Part shown: positions 43,256 to 51,687 of the stretch, one piece after another
Layout: each line of letters starts with the position of its first letter
Position numbering within the stretch: position 1 is the stretch's first letter
Assembly (NCBI GenBank): GCA_016875215.1
Contig: VGRX01000005.1
Span: 1 to 54,055, forward strand
Source of the DNA: Deltaproteobacteria bacterium
GTDB lineage: Bacteria > Myxococcota_A > UBA9042 > CAIXZC01
Direction of reading: 5' to 3'
Length of the DNA stretch: 54,055 bases
Notes under the pieces: generated by a model
What the model was told of the DNA's origin: nothing
The model's input: the letters and a program-made list of their open reading frames with translations, nothing else
Database searches by the model: none
Position numbers and translations under genes: made by a program

Positions 43256-44968
43256 CTACTGTGGGTTGAAGACCTCGGCCTGCTCAACCATCGACGGTGC
43301 GGTCGAGAGCCCCGTGAGGCCGCCATAGAACAGTACCCTGCCGTCCGCGGTGAGGACCGCTCCGTGATCCCATCGCGGAACGAGCATCGGGATGGGGAAC
43401 TGGTCGCCGGGCCCGATGTCGACCACGGTCTCCCCCTTCTCGTTGAGGTACTCGAACACGATCTCGATGGTGTCGCACGCCTGGAGCGTCTCGTTCTTCT
43501 TGCACAGTCCCCCGGCAAGCAGGACGACGTTGCCGGGCAGCGCGGTCGCGGTCAGAGCGCCTCGTGCCTTCTTGAGCAGGAACGTCCCCGCCTCGCCGGA
43601 CCACTTCTCCTGCACCGTGTGCCAAACGCAGATGTCCTTGGTCGGCGACTGGTGCTTCGGGTCGGAGAATCCGCCGGCCACGTACAGGAAGTGCCGTTTC
43701 GGCACGAACGCGGCCGCATGCAGGGTCTTCTTGGCCGGTGCAGGGCTGTTCGGCAGCTGGTTGGAGCACAGGGAGACCGGCTGCGGGTCGAAGTCCTGGT
43801 TCGTGATGTCGAACACCTCCATGGTGTCCCTGACCGTGGTCGAGCCGGGGTCCCCGCCCCCCTCTCCACCCGCGATCACGACCACTTCCCTTGCCGACGG
43901 GTCGAGTTTCTTGGACACGTGGGTGGCCGTGTGTCGCCACCGCGAGCTCTGGAGTTGGCTGTTCGCGACCACTCCGTCCTCCGGGGTCCACACCTCCCAG
44001 GTCGCCTCGCCGGTGCCGTAGCCGCCGACCAGCAGCACGAATCCCTTGCCAGCGGACGAGATGAGCGTGGCCGTGTGGAAGGCCCGCGTGTCGGTCATCG
44101 GCGGCGGCGGCACGTCGGTCGGATCGCTCGGGTCGGGGCGGAAACCGGGACGGATCGGGTCGTAGATGTCCACCGAATTGGTCGGCTCACCGTTCTTGGT
44201 GAGGCCGCCGAAGATGGCGACCTCGCCGGAAGGCAGCTCCACCGCCGCGGCAAAGGCCCGCTTCTCGGTCATCACGACCAGCCCCGTGGTGCTTTCGACC
44301 AGCGAGAACGTCCCATCGGCCGGATTGTACAGCTCGCACGTGGACATCGCCTGTTCGGAGAACTTCGGGTTGGACCAGTCCTCGGGCGGAGGCTTGATGC
44401 TCTTCACGCCGCCGCAGATGAGGACGGTGCCGTCGAACAGCTCCACGGCCGTGGCGCCGTAGCGGGGTTCCGTGGTGGTCGTGACCTGCCCCGGCCCGCC
44501 TGCCGAAAGATCGCCAGGGGAGTAAGTGGGGCCGAAGCTGTTGATGCTCAGCGGAAGCATGTATACGCCCAGATCTTCCACGTTCTCGCCCTTGTCGTGC
44601 TGGACCGGGACCGATTGCCCGCGGGACACCACGTTCATGGGCGAGCCGGTCTGGTCCGCGTCGAGGCACTCGGCCACGATCACGAGTTCCTTTCCCGTCG
44701 GGAGCTTCGGCATCTTGATGTGGCCCGACAGGAAGGGCTGGACCTGGCAGTCTCTCAGCTTGGCCTCCCCCGCGATCCTGTAACAGACCTTGACGAACGA
44801 ACAGTTGGTGAAGGGATCCAAGTCCGGATACTGCGACTTCGGCGGACCATAGAGCAGGACGTTGAGCCCGTGCTCGGTGTCTCCCTCTCCACCACAACCC
44901 AGGCTGCCCCCCGCGACCAGGAGTGCCAGCAACGAAAAAGCTGCCCGACAGCTTGCGAACCCACGCAT
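43256..44968 (-). CDS. Kelch-like beta-propeller lipoprotein
   Basis: 570 residues; ATG at 44968 behind GGGGGCGTG, chosen because the signal (MRGFASCRAAFSLLALLVAG, Cys25) starts there. The N-terminal domain (30-160) has four cysteines. From about 170 on, Kelch/galactose-oxidase-like blades: RYGATAVELFDGTVLICGGV, CELYNPADGTFSLVE, KRAFAAAVELPSGEVAIFGG, RAFHTATLISSAGKGFVLLV with GG, RHTATHV, KTLHAAAFVPKRHFLYVAGG, ALPGNVVLLAGG and GAVLTADGRVLFYGG. Six or seven blades, probably a surface-bound propeller. Starts 28 bases after the PEGA gene. Confidence 0.85.
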   Translation of the reverse strand: MRGFASCRAAFSLLALLVAGGSLGCGGEGDTEHGLNVLLYGPPKSQYPDLDPFTNCSFVKVCYRIAGEAKLRDCQVQPFLSGHIKMPKLPTGKELVIVAECLDADQTGSPMNVVSRGQSVPVQHDKGENVEDLGVYMLPLSINSFGPTYSPGDLSAGGPGQVTTTTEPRYGATAVELFDGTVLICGGVKSIKPPPEDWSNPKFSEQAMSTCELYNPADGTFSLVESTTGLVVMTEKRAFAAAVELPSGEVAIFGGLTKNGEPTNSVDIYDPIRPGFRPDPSDPTDVPPPPMTDTRAFHTATLISSAGKGFVLLVGGYGTGEATWEVWTPEDGVVANSQLQSSRWRHTATHVSKKLDPSAREVVVIAGGEGGGDPGSTTVRDTMEVFDITNQDFDPQPVSLCSNQLPNSPAPAKKTLHAAAFVPKRHFLYVAGGFSDPKHQSPTKDICVWHTVQEKWSGEAGTFLLKKARGALTATALPGNVVLLAGGLCKKNETLQACDTIEIVFEYLNEKGETVVDIGPGDQFPIPMLVPRWDHGAVLTADGRVLFYGGLTGLSTAPSMVEQAEVFNPQ

Positions 44969-44996
44969 TTCACGCCCCCGCCTTGTGCCGAAGAAG

Positions 44997-46775
44997 TCAG
45001 CGCCCCGTGTTCCAGTAGACGTCAGCGTAGTATACCGAAGCCCCGCCACCGGAGCCGAGCTGGTCATACAGGAGGTAGCCCCCGCCGCCCAGCAGCCCGG
45101 CGCCCACGGCGACGCCCGTCCAGAACCACCACTTCGTGGCGATTCCTCCCTTCTTGTCCTTCTTCTTCTCCCCCCAGTCCTCCCCTCCGACGGTGGGGCC
45201 GATGATGGGATTCGAAGTGGTGGTGCCTCCGGAATCGCCGCTTCCGGCTCCGCCGTCCGCGAAGATCGACGACAGGTCGCCCAGATCCTCCTGCGTGTGC
45301 GTCGGCTGGGTACGCGACGTCAGCTCCGGCTGCTTCTCGACGTCGTTCGAGGTGACCCGGATCGGCTGCTTCTCCTCAGGCCTGACCACCTCGACCGGCT
45401 TGACCACCTCGACCGGCTTGACCACCTCGACCGGCTTGGCCACCTCGACCGGCTTGGCCACCTCGACCGGCTTGGCCACCTCGACCGGCTTGGCCACCTC
45501 GACCGGCTTGGCCGCTGCCGCGTCGGCCCTGGCCTTCGCCTCCCGCGAGGCGAGATAGACTTCGGGAGTCCCCCGAACGACCTTGTTCTTCGGGAACTTG
45601 TCCAGTGCAGACGCCAGGTTCGCCTCGAGGAAGAGGAGGTTGACCTGCAGGTTCGTCAGGTTCTGGTCGAACGCCACGGGCTCCACCTCGGCCAGCGCGC
45701 TCCACTCGGCCTTGTAGAGGAACAGGGTCAGCTTGGTCCCCTTGGGCTCTGCAGACACGAACCCGAACAGGAGGTAGGGAACCTGGGCCTGGTCCGCAAA
45801 CTGCTTGGCGACTTTGCTGAACTCCATGGCGTAGTCGCCGGTGAGCGCGAACTCGTAGGTCTTGAAAGCGACCCCTTCCCAGTCCCCTTTCACCACGACC
45901 TTCTCCTGCTGCACCTCCTTGAGCTCGGCCACGACCTTCTGGGTGCGTCCGGCTTCCGGCGCCCCCACCTTCTGGGCCCAGATCGTGTAGCCGTCCTTCA
46001 CCACCTGGACATAGTGCTTCCCGCGGTAGAGACCGTCCACGTCGATGCCGTTCTTGCCCGCTTCGATCGTTCCCTTGAGCAGGCCGTCGACAAAGACCTT
46101 GGACCCCTCGGCCGGGCTCACCTCGACGCGGACGATGCCCCCCTTGCGCCCCTCGAGCAGCCCCTTGAGCTTCTCCAGCGAGTCCACGAACTCCTTCGGG
46201 TAGCGCTTCCGATCGACGGCCAGCGTGGGCCGCCACACGAGCACCTCCTTGAGCAGCTCCTCGCCGTTGTCCCGGTAGCCGGCCAGGAAGAAGGCGATCG
46301 AGAGCTGGAGCGTGGCATCGACGAGCTTGTCGTAGTCCCGGAGCTCGAGGTAGTTCGCCTCGTACAGGTCCCGGGCATCCGACAGGGTCTGGATCGCCTT
46401 CTCGAAGTTCTTCTTCTCGAGCAGATCCTTGCCCGTCCACAGCAGGTTGTCCGCCTTGTCGAGCCAGGGAGCGACGACCACGGCCGTCTTGCGCATCTCC
46501 TCCTTGACCTTGGCGGCCTCGGCAGCCTTGAGCTCGTCGTCGGAAACCAGCTCGAGCTTCGTGCTCATCTTGAAGAGGGTCACGAAGTACTGCTCGACCT
46601 TGTTGAACACCACCTCGGAGACCCCCTCCCCCCGCACGAACGGGAAGAGGTACACCTTCGGCTTGCCCTGAGGGGCGGGTTGCGCCATTGCAGTCGATGC
46701 CAGCAGCCCGGTCAGAAGCACAGCGACCCATCCTGTCAACCGCCCGGCCGTCCCTTTCGTTCCCACAGTGCTCAT
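44997..46775 (-). CDS. PEGA-domain exported protein with Lys-Pro-Val-Glu-Val repeats
   Basis: 592 residues; ATG behind AAGGAGG. Signal peptide about 1-31 (GLLASTAMAQ). A domain with LFPFVRGEGVSEVVFNKVEQ, a helical TPR-like part (about 85-195), a PEGA domain (about 200-270: GIVRVEVSPAEGSKVFVDG), an alpha/beta part, then seven six-residue repeats (AKPVEV) and a Ser/Thr/Gly linker. Near the C-terminus a hydrophobic segment (WWFWTGVAVGAGLLGGGGYL) precedes a short Tyr-rich tail, a layout common in Myxococcota PEGA proteins linked to surface or regulatory networks. Divergent from the CPBP protease. Confidence 0.85.
   Translation of the reverse strand: MSTVGTKGTAGRLTGWVAVLLTGLLASTAMAQPAPQGKPKVYLFPFVRGEGVSEVVFNKVEQYFVTLFKMSTKLELVSDDELKAAEAAKVKEEMRKTAVVVAPWLDKADNLLWTGKDLLEKKNFEKAIQTLSDARDLYEANYLELRDYDKLVDATLQLSIAFFLAGYRDNGEELLKEVLVWRPTLAVDRKRYPKEFVDSLEKLKGLLEGRKGGIVRVEVSPAEGSKVFVDGLLKGTIEAGKNGIDVDGLYRGKHYVQVVKDGYTIWAQKVGAPEAGRTQKVVAELKEVQQEKVVVKGDWEGVAFKTYEFALTGDYAMEFSKVAKQFADQAQVPYLLFGFVSAEPKGTKLTLFLYKAEWSALAEVEPVAFDQNLTNLQVNLLFLEANLASALDKFPKNKVVRGTPEVYLASREAKARADAAAAKPVEVAKPVEVAKPVEVAKPVEVAKPVEVVKPVEVVKPVEVVRPEEKQPIRVTSNDVEKQPELTSRTQPTHTQEDLGDLSSIFADGGAGSGDSGGTTTSNPIIGPTVGGEDWGEKKKDKKGGIATKWWFWTGVAVGAGLLGGGGYLLYDQLGSGGGASVYYADVYWNTGR
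45384..45509 (-). repeat. seven 18-bp (6-residue) repeats in the PEGA protein
   Basis: Seven exact or near-exact 18-base units encoding AKPVEV (two read VKPVEV). Contiguous and in frame; likely a stiff proline-rich spacer that spans periplasm or peptidoglycan. Confidence 0.95.
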
Positions 46776-46807
46776 TGCGTGTCCTCCTTGTACCGAAAGA
46801 AATGGAC

Positions 46808-46859
46808 CGCGCGCCCCACTTATGGTAACCATACTCCCTACCAGAAGCGAGGGCGCGCG
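46808..46859. promoter_or_regulatory. divergent control region with two inverted repeats
   Basis: The 87 bases between the PEGA and CPBP starts hold two symmetric elements: outer CGCGCGCCC (46808-46816) / GGGCGCGCG (46851-46859), and inner TATGGT-A-ACCATA (46821-46833). Both are perfect. Their position between divergent starts suggests a shared operator, but no regulator is identified. Confidence 0.5.
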
Positions 46860-46862
46860 TCA

Positions 46863-47924
46863 ATGACTTCTTTGGGTACGACGGAGGAAGAAAAAGGGTC
46901 GGAAACAACCTCCGGATGGAGGGAACCCGTTCTGGTCACCCTGGGGGCATCCGGGGCGATTGCCCTCTTCTCCTGGCTCCCCCTGCTGCTGCCGTTCCTG
47001 GAACCCTATGCGTCTGCGCTCATCGCCGCTGCTTTCATCTATCTCCCCGCACTCGTGATCTGGCGGCGGGGCGGCCACCTCGGCCAGATCGGCCTGGTCC
47101 CCCCGGACAGGCTGACGCTGCGCGTCACCGGGGTCGTGCTGGTCATCGTGTTCCCGCTCTTCTGCGCGGGGTTCTTCGCATACCATCACCTGTTCTTCGA
47201 GCGCACCCCCTGCGCCACCGTCCAGCGGCTCCCGGCATGGCCCGAAGCGCTCTATCCCTCCCCGTACTCCGGTCTCCGCACGGGACTCGTCCTGGCAAAG
47301 GACGACAGCGAGGACCTGATCCTGCGCCAGAATCTTCCCGGCGAAGTCACCGTCTCGGCCCGCTTCGAGCCTGCCGACATGCTCGTCTGGCACGAGACCG
47401 GCACCGGCCGGAGCCGCCCGCTCGAAGGGGGGGCCCTGGTCGAGCGGATGGAACCGGGGGACGCGCTCCGTTTCCGTGTCCGCTCCGGCCAGGGGAAGGT
47501 CGAGATCGTCTCGGCCGGCAAGGTGCAGACCCTGTGGTACGGCAACCGGGAGGAACGGGACCTGCCCGTGAGCGAGACCTGCGACCTGACCTGGCTGTGG
47601 AGCTTCCTGCTCATCCAGGTGCTCCTCGTAGCATTGCCCGAGGAGCTCTTCTACCGGGGATACCTCCAGACCCGGCTCCGGCAGCTCCTGGGCCGCCGCT
47701 TCGTCCTGTTCGGCGGCGACGTCGGCCCCGCGGTCCTGATCTCGTCCGCGGTCTTTGCCGTTGGGCACGTGCTCTCCATCCCGTCGCCGACCCGCCTGGC
47801 CGTCTTCTTCCCGTCGCTGCTGTTCGGGTGGCTGCGGGACCGGACCGGCGGGCTGACCGCTCCGATCGCCGTGCACGTGCTGTCGAACCTCCTGCTGGCG
47901 GTGCTCACCCGGTTCCTCTGCTGA
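46863..47924 (+). CDS. CPBP-family glutamic intramembrane protease
   Basis: 353 residues. ATG at 46863 has only a weak site (GGGCGCGCGTCA). Three N-terminal hydrophobic segments (about 20-40, 45-65, 80-105), then an unusual soluble stretch of about 125 residues (108-235) rich in beta strands, then the CPBP/Abi core: EELFYRGYLQ (Glu260, Glu261, Arg264), AVFAVGHVL (His302) and HVLSN (His338, Asn342). The family includes type II CAAX proteases and the predicted myxosortases that process C-terminal sorting signals. I find no MYXO-CTERM target here. The gene is divergent from the PEGA gene. Confidence 0.88.
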   Translation: MTSLGTTEEEKGSETTSGWREPVLVTLGASGAIALFSWLPLLLPFLEPYASALIAAAFIYLPALVIWRRGGHLGQIGLVPPDRLTLRVTGVVLVIVFPLFCAGFFAYHHLFFERTPCATVQRLPAWPEALYPSPYSGLRTGLVLAKDDSEDLILRQNLPGEVTVSARFEPADMLVWHETGTGRSRPLEGGALVERMEPGDALRFRVRSGQGKVEIVSAGKVQTLWYGNREERDLPVSETCDLTWLWSFLLIQVLLVALPEELFYRGYLQTRLRQLLGRRFVLFGGDVGPAVLISSAVFAVGHVLSIPSPTRLAVFFPSLLFGWLRDRTGGLTAPIAVHVLSNLLLAVLTRFLC

Positions 47925-47948
47925 TCCCCTGTCCGGCACAATGGTCGT

Positions 47949-48254
47949 CTACTCGAACCAGAGCCACCACTCCAGGTTGGGCGGTGTGCGCACGGCCTGC
48001 GTGGCATCCCGCACCGTCGCTCCCAGCAGGAACCCGGCGTCGTGATCCACGAAGACCGTCACGATTCCCAGCGGCTCCAGGGATGCCTCGATCGCCGCGG
48101 CGAACAGGCATTTCCCATCCGAAACGAGCCCGATCTCGCCGTCTGCGGCGTCCAAGAGGACCCGATCCGTCCCCCCGTCCGGCTCCGGAGCCGCCTCGGG
48201 CAACGCCGCCTCGGGCAACGCCGCGTCGGGAAGCCGCCCGTCGGCCGGTGACAA
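47949..48254 (-). CDS. hypothetical 101-residue protein
   Basis: Frame from a TTG behind GGAGGGG; codon use is of the local GC-rich type (third positions mostly G/C), which supports coding. An Ala/Pro/Glu-rich first quarter contains a duplicated 15-base unit (GCGGCGTTGCCCGAG); the rest reads like a small alpha/beta domain (VLLDAADGEIGLVSDGKCLF, LGIVTVFVDHDAGFLLGATV) ending EWWLWFE. No family recognised. It is transcribed away from rpsU, and its leader overlaps the rpsU promoter. Confidence 0.5.
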   Translation of the reverse strand: MSPADGRLPDAALPEAALPEAAPEPDGGTDRVLLDAADGEIGLVSDGKCLFAAAIEASLEPLGIVTVFVDHDAGFLLGATVRDATQAVRTPPNLEWWLWFE

Positions 48255-48286
48255 TGACCGAACCCCTCCGCCCGCGAAAAAACTAG

Positions 48287-48315
48287 TTGACAGCCCCAGG
48301 GGTTCTCACCATAAT
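48287..48315 (+). promoter_or_regulatory. near-consensus sigma-70 promoter of rpsU
   Basis: TTGACA (48287-48292), 17 bases, CATAAT (48310-48315), 36 bases before the rpsU start. The best promoter match in the window, fitting a highly expressed ribosomal protein gene. Confidence 0.75.
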
Positions 48316-48351
48316 GCGTCGGCTGCATTGCTGAAAGGAAGGTGATCGCGG

Positions 48352-48591
48352 ATGAAGTTGAGAGAAGGACATGAGCACCGCCCCATCGAGGTTCACGTCG
48401 ACAGCGAGAACGTGGATCGAGCCCTCCGTGCCCTGAAGCGCAAGATGGCCAACGAGGGGGTCTACAAGGAGCTCAAGAAGCGGAAGTTCTACCTCAAGCC
48501 GTGTGAGCAGAAGAAGCGCAAGCAGCGCGAAGCCGAACGGCGCCGCCGCAAGGCGATGCGCAGCCGTGGCCGCAAAGGCCCCGGCCGCTAG
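48352..48591 (+). CDS. rpsU: 30S ribosomal protein bS21
   Basis: 79 residues; ATG behind GGAAGGTG. Small, very basic protein of the ribosome platform near the anti-Shine-Dalgarno end of 16S rRNA. EVHVDSENVDRALRALKRKM then EGVYKELKKRKFYLKPCEQK followed by RKQREAERRRRKAMR are the standard bS21 pattern. A strong promoter lies upstream. The protein ends in an Arg/Gly-rich tail slightly longer than in enterobacteria. Confidence 0.97.
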   Translation: MKLREGHEHRPIEVHVDSENVDRALRALKRKMANEGVYKELKKRKFYLKPCEQKKRKQREAERRRRKAMRSRGRKGPGR

Positions 48592-48670
48592 TTTCATCAC
48601 GCCGCAGGCGCACCGCACCCACAGCTCTGCCAAGATACCACAGTCAGTGAGCTCCGCGACGAGAGGCGGG

Positions 48671-48799
48671 ATAGGACTTATAGGACCTATAGGACTTATA
48701 GGACTTATAGGACTTATGGGACTTTAGGTCCTATTCGTCCTATTGGGGCGGCGGCGTCCTATTCGACCTATTCGTCCTATTCGTCCTATGTGTCCTATT
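48671..48799. repeat. two opposed arrays of 9-bp repeats
   Basis: Left array: six contiguous ATAGGACTT units (48671-48724; unit 2 ends CCT, unit 6 reads ATGGG). Right array (48725-48799): about seven GTCCTATTC-type units, the opposite orientation of the same TCCTAT/ATAGGA core, interrupted by a GGGGCGGCGG block. The two arms can pair imperfectly. No open frame is shared. The region sits between rpsU and the convergent luxC-like gene. Confidence 0.9.
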
Positions 48800-48805
48800 G
48801 CAGTT

Positions 48806-48842
48806 CCCCCGCCGCCGCCCCCGCCGCCCCCGCCGCCGCCCC
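48806..48842. repeat. CCG/CCCCCG simple repeat
   Basis: CCCCCGCCGCCGCCCCCGCC and onward for 37 bases, directly after the 9-bp arrays and two bases before the luxC-like stop codon. Simple-sequence tract; may form G-quadruplex on the minus strand. Confidence 0.9.
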
Positions 48843-48843
48843 T

Positions 48844-50463
48844 TCACCCGATCAGCTTCTTCAGCCGTGCGGCAGCGCCGGCCCCGGCCCGGCGGGCCAG
48901 GAGTCGTTTGTGCATCCCCCCGCGGGTCTCGGCATCGCAGAACCGCAGCATGGCCGAGATGCACGGGTGGCCGTCGTGGTGCCACATCATGGTCGGCGTT
49001 CCCATGTTGCCGGGCGGGCAGATCCGGCACACGCCAAGGTCGGCCAGTGCACGCTCCAGCACAGGGCGACGATCGTCAGGCGCCGCCACCGCGGCGTTCT
49101 GCAGCAGGTCACCCAGCGGCGCCACATGCTCCAGCGCCCGGAGCAGGTCCGGTACCGGGACCACGCGGACGAAGCGACCCAGCGGAGACGGCCGGAAGAC
49201 CTCGCACTCCTGCACGGCGACGATGCCCCGTTCGATCGAGCCTGCGAAGAAGACCCGGGAGCGGCCGTCCAGCGCCAGCATGTCCAGCTCCTGGCGGACG
49301 GACAGTCGTTGCGCCAGCGTCCGCGTCCCGGGCGGCAGGTCGTCGGCCAGCCGCTCCATGCGCCCCGCAATCCGCTCAGCCAGCCCGCACGCCTGGTCGA
49401 ACGTCCCCTCGACGAAGATGACGTGCGGAGCCAGGCAGGCCTCCTGATCGAACAGCACCGCGTCGTAGGCGAGGGCCAGCGGCAGCTCGAGCGAGCCGAC
49501 TCCGACCAGGCCGAGCGCCTCCCGCCCCGCGTCGAGGATCTGTTCCAGGCCGGCCCCGGCCGGCCGGCCCCCGGGAGCTGACAGGTAGCGTCCCACGGCC
49601 GAGCGGAGTCCCGTGCCGGTCGCCCCCGGCATGCGGTCGGGCGAACCTCCGGATCCAGGGGAACGGTACCCGCCTCCCTCCAGTGCCTTCCTCAGCTCAC
49701 TGCCGGCCACCAGGGCGAAGCCGAGGCGGTGCCCGTGCAACAGCGCCCGCAGCCTGGCGGGCTTCTTCGCCCGGAGCGCCTCCATGGCCTCCCGTCCCCC
49801 GTACGCGATCAGGAAGTCGACGCTGGCCAGAAAGGCCTGAAGCGCCTCCTCGTCCTCCCGGCCGAAGCTGACGACCGCCACGCAGCGGGCCACTTCGGGG
49901 TCGATCTCGTGGAGGGTCTGGACGTACGCAGGCAGGAAGTCGGGCTCCGAGACCGACGTCTTCACGATGCACGGGGCCTTGACGATGAGACTGCGCATCA
50001 CGGTGAGGTGGGGAAGCGCGGGGATGTTCGATGACACGATCCCCCCCACCAGCTTCGGTCCGACTGCGATCGTCATGCCGTCCGAGTGCGGGTTGTAGGC
50101 AAACCCGTCGAGGTAGTCCGGATTGCCGATCTCGTTTCGGATTGCGGCCATGAGGTCAGGTGCGAGCGAGCTCTCCATTTCGTGGACCGTGGCCCGCTCC
50201 ACCATCGGCATGGACATGCCGGTGGACCGGGCGATCCGTTCGAGGGTGTGCCGGATGCCCGGGTTCCGGATGTCCATCCACGCCAGGCTGGCCTCGTGGA
50301 GCACCTGGACGATCCGGTCGAGCGGAATGGCCGCCAGGGCCGGCTTGCGTCCGGCAAGCACCCCGGCCAGGCGTGAGATCGTCGCGCCATCCGGGCTCTG
50401 CCGTCGACTGCCCACGGTGCCCGGAGGAAGGTCGGGGGGGTACCAGCAGAGGCTCGATGTCAT
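48844..50463 (-). CDS. LuxC-family acyl-CoA/acyl-protein reductase
   Basis: 539 residues; ATG overlaps the upstream stop (ATGA). LuxC-type NADPH-dependent reductase of the aldehyde dehydrogenase fold that makes aldehydes from an acyl thioester. Marks: GPKLVGGIVSSNIPALPHLT (nucleotide part), the catalytic Cys343 in FDQEACLAPHVIFVE, and GNMGTPTMMWHHDG near the end. About 45 residues of Gly/Ser/Pro-rich sequence (near 255-300) lengthen it beyond the usual 480. No luxA, luxB or luxD is present, so light emission is not implied. Last gene of the five-gene operon. Confidence 0.85.
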   Translation of the reverse strand: MTSSLCWYPPDLPPGTVGSRRQSPDGATISRLAGVLAGRKPALAAIPLDRIVQVLHEASLAWMDIRNPGIRHTLERIARSTGMSMPMVERATVHEMESSLAPDLMAAIRNEIGNPDYLDGFAYNPHSDGMTIAVGPKLVGGIVSSNIPALPHLTVMRSLIVKAPCIVKTSVSEPDFLPAYVQTLHEIDPEVARCVAVVSFGREDEEALQAFLASVDFLIAYGGREAMEALRAKKPARLRALLHGHRLGFALVAGSELRKALEGGGYRSPGSGGSPDRMPGATGTGLRSAVGRYLSAPGGRPAGAGLEQILDAGREALGLVGVGSLELPLALAYDAVLFDQEACLAPHVIFVEGTFDQACGLAERIAGRMERLADDLPPGTRTLAQRLSVRQELDMLALDGRSRVFFAGSIERGIVAVQECEVFRPSPLGRFVRVVPVPDLLRALEHVAPLGDLLQNAAVAAPDDRRPVLERALADLGVCRICPPGNMGTPTMMWHHDGHPCISAMLRFCDAETRGGMHKRLLARRAGAGAAARLKKLIG

Positions 50464-51629
50464 GGCCGGCTCCGGGTCAGCTCGTCGATGGTCAGCGAAC
50501 AGCCGCGGGAGTCATCCGACGACAGCCTCCCGAGCACCTCGAATCCGTCCGGCCGGCACACGCCGAGATCGTCGGTCAGAACCGCCATGGGAGTGTCCAG
50601 ATTCGCCAGGTCGAGGTGAAGCAGCACCCCGTCGCTGCCCGCCGGGACGTCCTCCAGCGTGAGCGGATCCACGGCCCGAGTCCTTGTCCACGGCGGGTTC
50701 TGCTTGAGCCCGCAAGGGACCCGTCCCGCCACGGTCGCCTCCACGCCGTCGTCGTAGAACTGCGATGCCAGCTCTGTCATGCCGAGCAGGTTCACCGCAT
50801 GCCCGTCAGCGATTCCGAACGTCTCGGAAATCCAGGTGCGAAGCTCGGCCCGGGTGAGCACCCGGGACTTGCCCTTGAACCCGCCCGCATCCATGGTGCG
50901 GGAACCCGGGGGAAGGGCAAACGCGATCCCCTTGCTTCGGAACCCCTCGATGAGATTCACGAATCCAAAGGACGCACCGATCAGGGTCACCGGGGTCGTG
51001 CCTTTCGAGAACCGGCCGAGGAGGTCGACGAGCAACGGAACATCGAGCCCGCTCCTCCCGATCAGGAACCGGCTCTCCGGGGTACCGAAGTGCCGGATCA
51101 GCCGGTCCATTCCCCAGGCCATGATCATCTGCGGCGCCAGCTCCGGAGACGGCGCCAGCACCAGGATGTGGCTCCGGTCGATATCCGGGAACAGCATGCG
51201 GCGGGCGTTGACCACGATTCCGGCCTCCATCAGCTCGAGCCCCGGGGTCGAGAAGTGGGAGCGCCCCCGGTTCGTCTCGCCCCCCGTGGTCCCGCTGGTG
51301 GCGAACACGGCAGCGACGGCATCATCGCTGCCGGCGAAGAACGCTGTCGTGCGGAACAGCGATGTCGAGACCGCGGGGATCGCCCGCCAGCCCCGCACCG
51401 TCTCGGGCATCCCGCCCCGGGCATTGCACAGCGCCCGGTACGCGGGCATGGCCTCGTACTGGTGGGCGAACAGGCGCAGCGCAAGCCCATCGAACTGCTT
51501 CTCGTCCAGGTATCCCTCCGGGGCCTCGATGGCCTCGCCCAGGATGCCTGCGAGCCCGGCCGGGCGGACCCTTCCTCCGGTCGGCTTTCCCGGCCGCCCT
51601 TCCGTCCGACTGCCTTTCGTGCGGCTCAT
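50460..51629 (-). CDS. LuxE-family acyl-protein synthetase
   Basis: 389 residues from the ATG behind GGGGAGAAGG; a GTG at 51701 overlapping the flavoprotein stop is the alternative. AMP-forming enzyme that activates a carboxylate and passes the acyl group to its partner reductase. Marks: FATSGTTGGETNRGRSHFS (phosphate loop), ILVLAPSPELAPQMIMAWGM, TPVTLIGASFGFVNLIEG, LLGMTELASQFYDD and the hinge TDDLGVCRPDGFEVLGRLSS. LuxE normally works with LuxC, encoded immediately downstream with a 4-base overlap. Natural substrate unknown. Confidence 0.88.
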   Translation of the reverse strand: MSRTKGSRTEGRPGKPTGGRVRPAGLAGILGEAIEAPEGYLDEKQFDGLALRLFAHQYEAMPAYRALCNARGGMPETVRGWRAIPAVSTSLFRTTAFFAGSDDAVAAVFATSGTTGGETNRGRSHFSTPGLELMEAGIVVNARRMLFPDIDRSHILVLAPSPELAPQMIMAWGMDRLIRHFGTPESRFLIGRSGLDVPLLVDLLGRFSKGTTPVTLIGASFGFVNLIEGFRSKGIAFALPPGSRTMDAGGFKGKSRVLTRAELRTWISETFGIADGHAVNLLGMTELASQFYDDGVEATVAGRVPCGLKQNPPWTRTRAVDPLTLEDVPAGSDGVLLHLDLANLDTPMAVLTDDLGVCRPDGFEVLGRLSSDDSRGCSLTIDELTRSRP

Positions 51630-51687
51630 CCTTCTCCCCTCTTGCCGAACCGTTCCGACCCGCCCGGTGGTCCGCGGTCGGCGTGGC

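Noticed and set aside
46863..47924. Myxosortase with a matching MYXO-CTERM substrate
   Set aside because: The CPBP core would allow this, but I find no C-terminal sorting signal in any neighbouring lipoprotein.
48671..48842. CRISPR array
   Set aside because: Units are 9 bp and contiguous with no spacers, and no cas gene is present. The 78-, 87-, 33- and 18-bp repeats fail the same test.
48844..51629. Bioluminescence (lux) operon
   Set aside because: LuxC- and LuxE-like genes are present but luciferase (luxA/B) and luxD are not; such pairs occur in non-luminous bacteria.
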